This document shows, in pieces, positions 62,541 to 64,000 of a stretch of DNA of 64,000 nucleotides (position 1 is the stretch's first letter; the number at the start of each line of letters is the position of its first letter). The translations under genes and the position numbers were made by a program. Where the stretch lies: contig NZ_AZEF01000032.1 of assembly GCF_001434915.1 (NCBI RefSeq), positions 1 through 64,000 of the forward strand, given 5' to 3'. This DNA comes from Liquorilactobacillus capillatus DSM 19910 (GTDB lineage Bacteria; Bacillota; Bacilli; Lactobacillales; Lactobacillaceae). The notes beneath the pieces were generated by a model. The model saw only the letters and a list, made by a program, of their open reading frames with translations, had not been told where the DNA came from and searched no databases.

Positions 62541-63350
62541 TTGTTAGGAATTAAAATTGTACAGCAGAATTGTCGGGGATTAGTTGAGACTTTAGGAAAA
62601 TATCGCAAAAGTGTTGAAGCTGGAATTCATTTTTATATTCCATTAGTTCAACGAGTTCGTTCAGTCAACCTAGCGATGCGTCCCTTACAGTTATCACAAT
62701 ATTCAGTTATTACGAAGGATAATGCCGATATTAAGGCCAGTGTGACACTCAATTACCACGTTACCGACGCCAAAAAGTACACTTATGAAAATACTGATTC
62801 AGTTGAATCGATGTCACAGTTGGTGCGGGGCCACTTACGTGATATTATCGGGAGACTAGATCTAACTGATGCGTTAGGTTCGACATCTAAAATCAATGCT
62901 GACCTAGCGGCTGCAATAGGTGATTTGACTAATGTATACGGCATTAATGTTGACCGGGTCAATATTGATGAACTGACACCATCTGTTGCGATTCAAGAAG
63001 CAATGGATAAACAATTGACAGCTGATCGAGAACGAATTGCGACTATTGCCCAAGCGCAAGGGCAAGCACAGAATATTAAGTTAACGACTGATGCTCAGAA
63101 CAGGGCTTTGATCGAAACAGCTCAGGCGCAAGCGCAAGCAACTAAAACACGGGCAGATGCTGAAAGCTACCGGATTAATAAAATCCAGACTAGTTTGGAG
63201 AATGTTAATGGTAATTATTTTAAAGATCAAAGCATTCATGCTTTTGAAGGACTTGCAAGCTCTAATACTAACTTAGTTGTTTTATCTAAAGATGAGATAA
63301 CAACTTTGGGTCAAGTCCCAGTTATCAAAAAAATGTTGGATCAAAAATAA
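62541..63350 (+). CDS. SPFH/band 7 (slipin/stomatin-like) protein
   Basis: A 269-residue SPFH protein starting at TTG behind GGGGG. IKIVQQNCRGLVETLGKY and EAGIHFYIPLVQRVRSVNL are the band 7 start, INVDRVNIDELTP ends the SPFH domain, and Ala/Gln-rich coiled coil (AQAQGQAQNIKLTTDAQNRA) follows. The N-terminal membrane helix usual in stomatins is missing, so association may depend on partner proteins. Linked with the upstream RHH/OB-like gene after 30 bases. Likely scaffolds membrane domains. Confidence 0.92.
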   Translation: MLGIKIVQQNCRGLVETLGKYRKSVEAGIHFYIPLVQRVRSVNLAMRPLQLSQYSVITKDNADIKASVTLNYHVTDAKKYTYENTDSVESMSQLVRGHLRDIIGRLDLTDALGSTSKINADLAAAIGDLTNVYGINVDRVNIDELTPSVAIQEAMDKQLTADRERIATIAQAQGQAQNIKLTTDAQNRALIETAQAQAQATKTRADAESYRINKIQTSLENVNGNYFKDQSIHAFEGLASSNTNLVVLSKDEITTLGQVPVIKKMLDQK

Positions 63351-63376
63351 AATTAAATATTAAATAAGGTTATTCC

Positions 63377-63416
63377 CAAAAGATCACGCAGACAAACTTT
63401 TGCAGTGGTCTTTTTG
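63377..63416 (+). terminator. Terminator after the SPFH gene
   Basis: AAAGATCAC / GTGGTCTTT around a 19-base loop, then TTTGTTTG. Confidence 0.65.
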
Positions 63417-63508
63417 TTTGTAGTGTTTTCTTAGCAAAATCACATTTGGCTGTTTTGCGAACAATGCTACAATGTAAGAGAAGACTTTTTGTCGGGAGGG
63501 AAGTTATT

Positions 63509-64000
63509 TTGTTGAAACCAGCTTATGAGACAATCAACCAGAAAATATATAATGATTCACAGAATATAGCCTACACACAGAAGAAAATTAAGCCGCTATA
63601 TTACGCAGACCCAAAGGCTAAAATTTTAATTATTGGACAAGCACCAGGCAAAAGAGCCCAGGATACCCATATTATTTGGAACGATCCTAGTGGAGTGAGA
63701 TTGCGGCAATGGTTGGGTGTGTCGGATGAAGTCTTTTATCATTCAGGGAAAATCGCCGTATTGCCAATGGACTTCTACTTTCCAGGTAAAGGAAAATCAG
63801 GCGATTTACCGCCACGTAAAGGTTTTGCGGCTAAATGGCACCCAATATTATTAGAAACAATGCCTAATATTCAGCTAACACTTTTAGTTGGAAGCTATGC
63901 TGTTAAGCGTTATTTACACTTGAAAGGTTCAACTAAACTAACTGATGTCGTCCGAAATTATCAGAATTACATGCCTGAATATTTTCCAATAGTACATCCC
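63509..64000 (+). CDS. Uracil-DNA glycosylase-family protein, 3' end beyond the window
   Basis: A TTG start at 63509 with GGGAGG nine bases upstream opens a frame of 164 codons still open at 64000. ILIIGQAPGKRAQ, LPMDFYFPGKGKSGDLPP and the LLVGSYAVKRYL segment match the bacterial UDG-like superfamily; the frame reaches IVHP, the start of the usual C-terminal HPS motif region. Family members excise uracil or are paralogues of unknown activity. The C-terminus is missing because the window ends. Confidence 0.85.
   Translation, partial: MLKPAYETINQKIYNDSQNIAYTQKKIKPLYYADPKAKILIIGQAPGKRAQDTHIIWNDPSGVRLRQWLGVSDEVFYHSGKIAVLPMDFYFPGKGKSGDLPPRKGFAAKWHPILLETMPNIQLTLLVGSYAVKRYLHLKGSTKLTDVVRNYQNYMPEYFPIVHP

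Overview
The window is low-GC Gram-positive DNA and reads as chromosome of a motile member of the Lactobacillaceae. Evidence: strong AGGAGG-type ribosome sites, a methionine T-box, RAT/BglG-type antitermination, SPFH, Noc and DUF1129 proteins of lactobacillar type, plus a flagellin locus with a sigma-D promoter. A Liquorilactobacillus-like organism fits, but that is inference; no rRNA or tRNA gene is present to place it. I see no complete insertion sequence, prophage or CRISPR array.

Layout. 1-1.9 kb is a decayed accessory patch: a higA-like antitoxin and an M24 peptidase, each broken by an in-frame TGA, and a truncated reverse ORF. 2-8.5 kb (minus strand) is a metabolism block: amino-acid permease, EamA transporter, C26 amidotransferase, then quinone-reductase-like MDR, RidA and PhzF under a LysR regulator. 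8.6-9.8 kb has a YbaK deacylase and a hexapeptide acetyltransferase. 10-14.6 kb is accessory: a TetR/HXXEE divergent pair with repeated operators, a YefM antitoxin whose YoeB toxin is broken, a membrane-linked XRE regulator, a small type I toxin-antitoxin locus of the Fst/Lpt kind at 13.2-13.4 kb, and a CPBP protease beside a remnant of a second copy.

14.8-22.2 kb is a flagellar filament island (hag, flaG, fliD, a fliT-like gene, fliS) followed by a large GT2 glycosyltransferase, which may modify the filament, and a DUF4767 lipoprotein. 22.2-33.4 kb is a mosaic of small units: AlkD, an amino-acid ABC permease and binding protein without an ATPase, ArsR plus glutathione transferase, Rgg/MFS, a GATase, an HxlR/MDR divergent pair, DUF2975 with its HTH partner, a 59-residue membrane peptide and a 14-TM-type MFS pump.

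33.6-39 kb is the conserved chromosome-segregation block rsmG-noc-parA-parB-DUF951-ychF-DUF1129, preceded by an unusual palindrome made of parS half-sites in everted order. 39-43 kb is a methionine T-box operon (PLP transsulfuration enzyme plus an amino-acid ABC transporter). Next come sodA and a complete beta-glucoside operon (bglG-bglF-bglA) with two RAT/terminator switches. 48.7-53 kb is sbcDC. 53.2-64 kb holds a surface CAP-domain protein, a purine-type phosphoribosyltransferase, an FAD disulfide oxidoreductase, an M20 deacylase, a NUDIX gene translationally coupled to a PLD/DEAH/DUF3427 helicase, a ribbon-helix-helix/OB-like protein paired with an SPFH (slipin) protein, and a uracil-DNA-glycosylase-family gene cut by the window end.

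The best candidates for something undescribed are the Fst-type locus with its tiny toxin ORF, the RHH/OB-slipin pair with a palindrome in its promoter, and the everted parS-like palindrome before noc-parAB.
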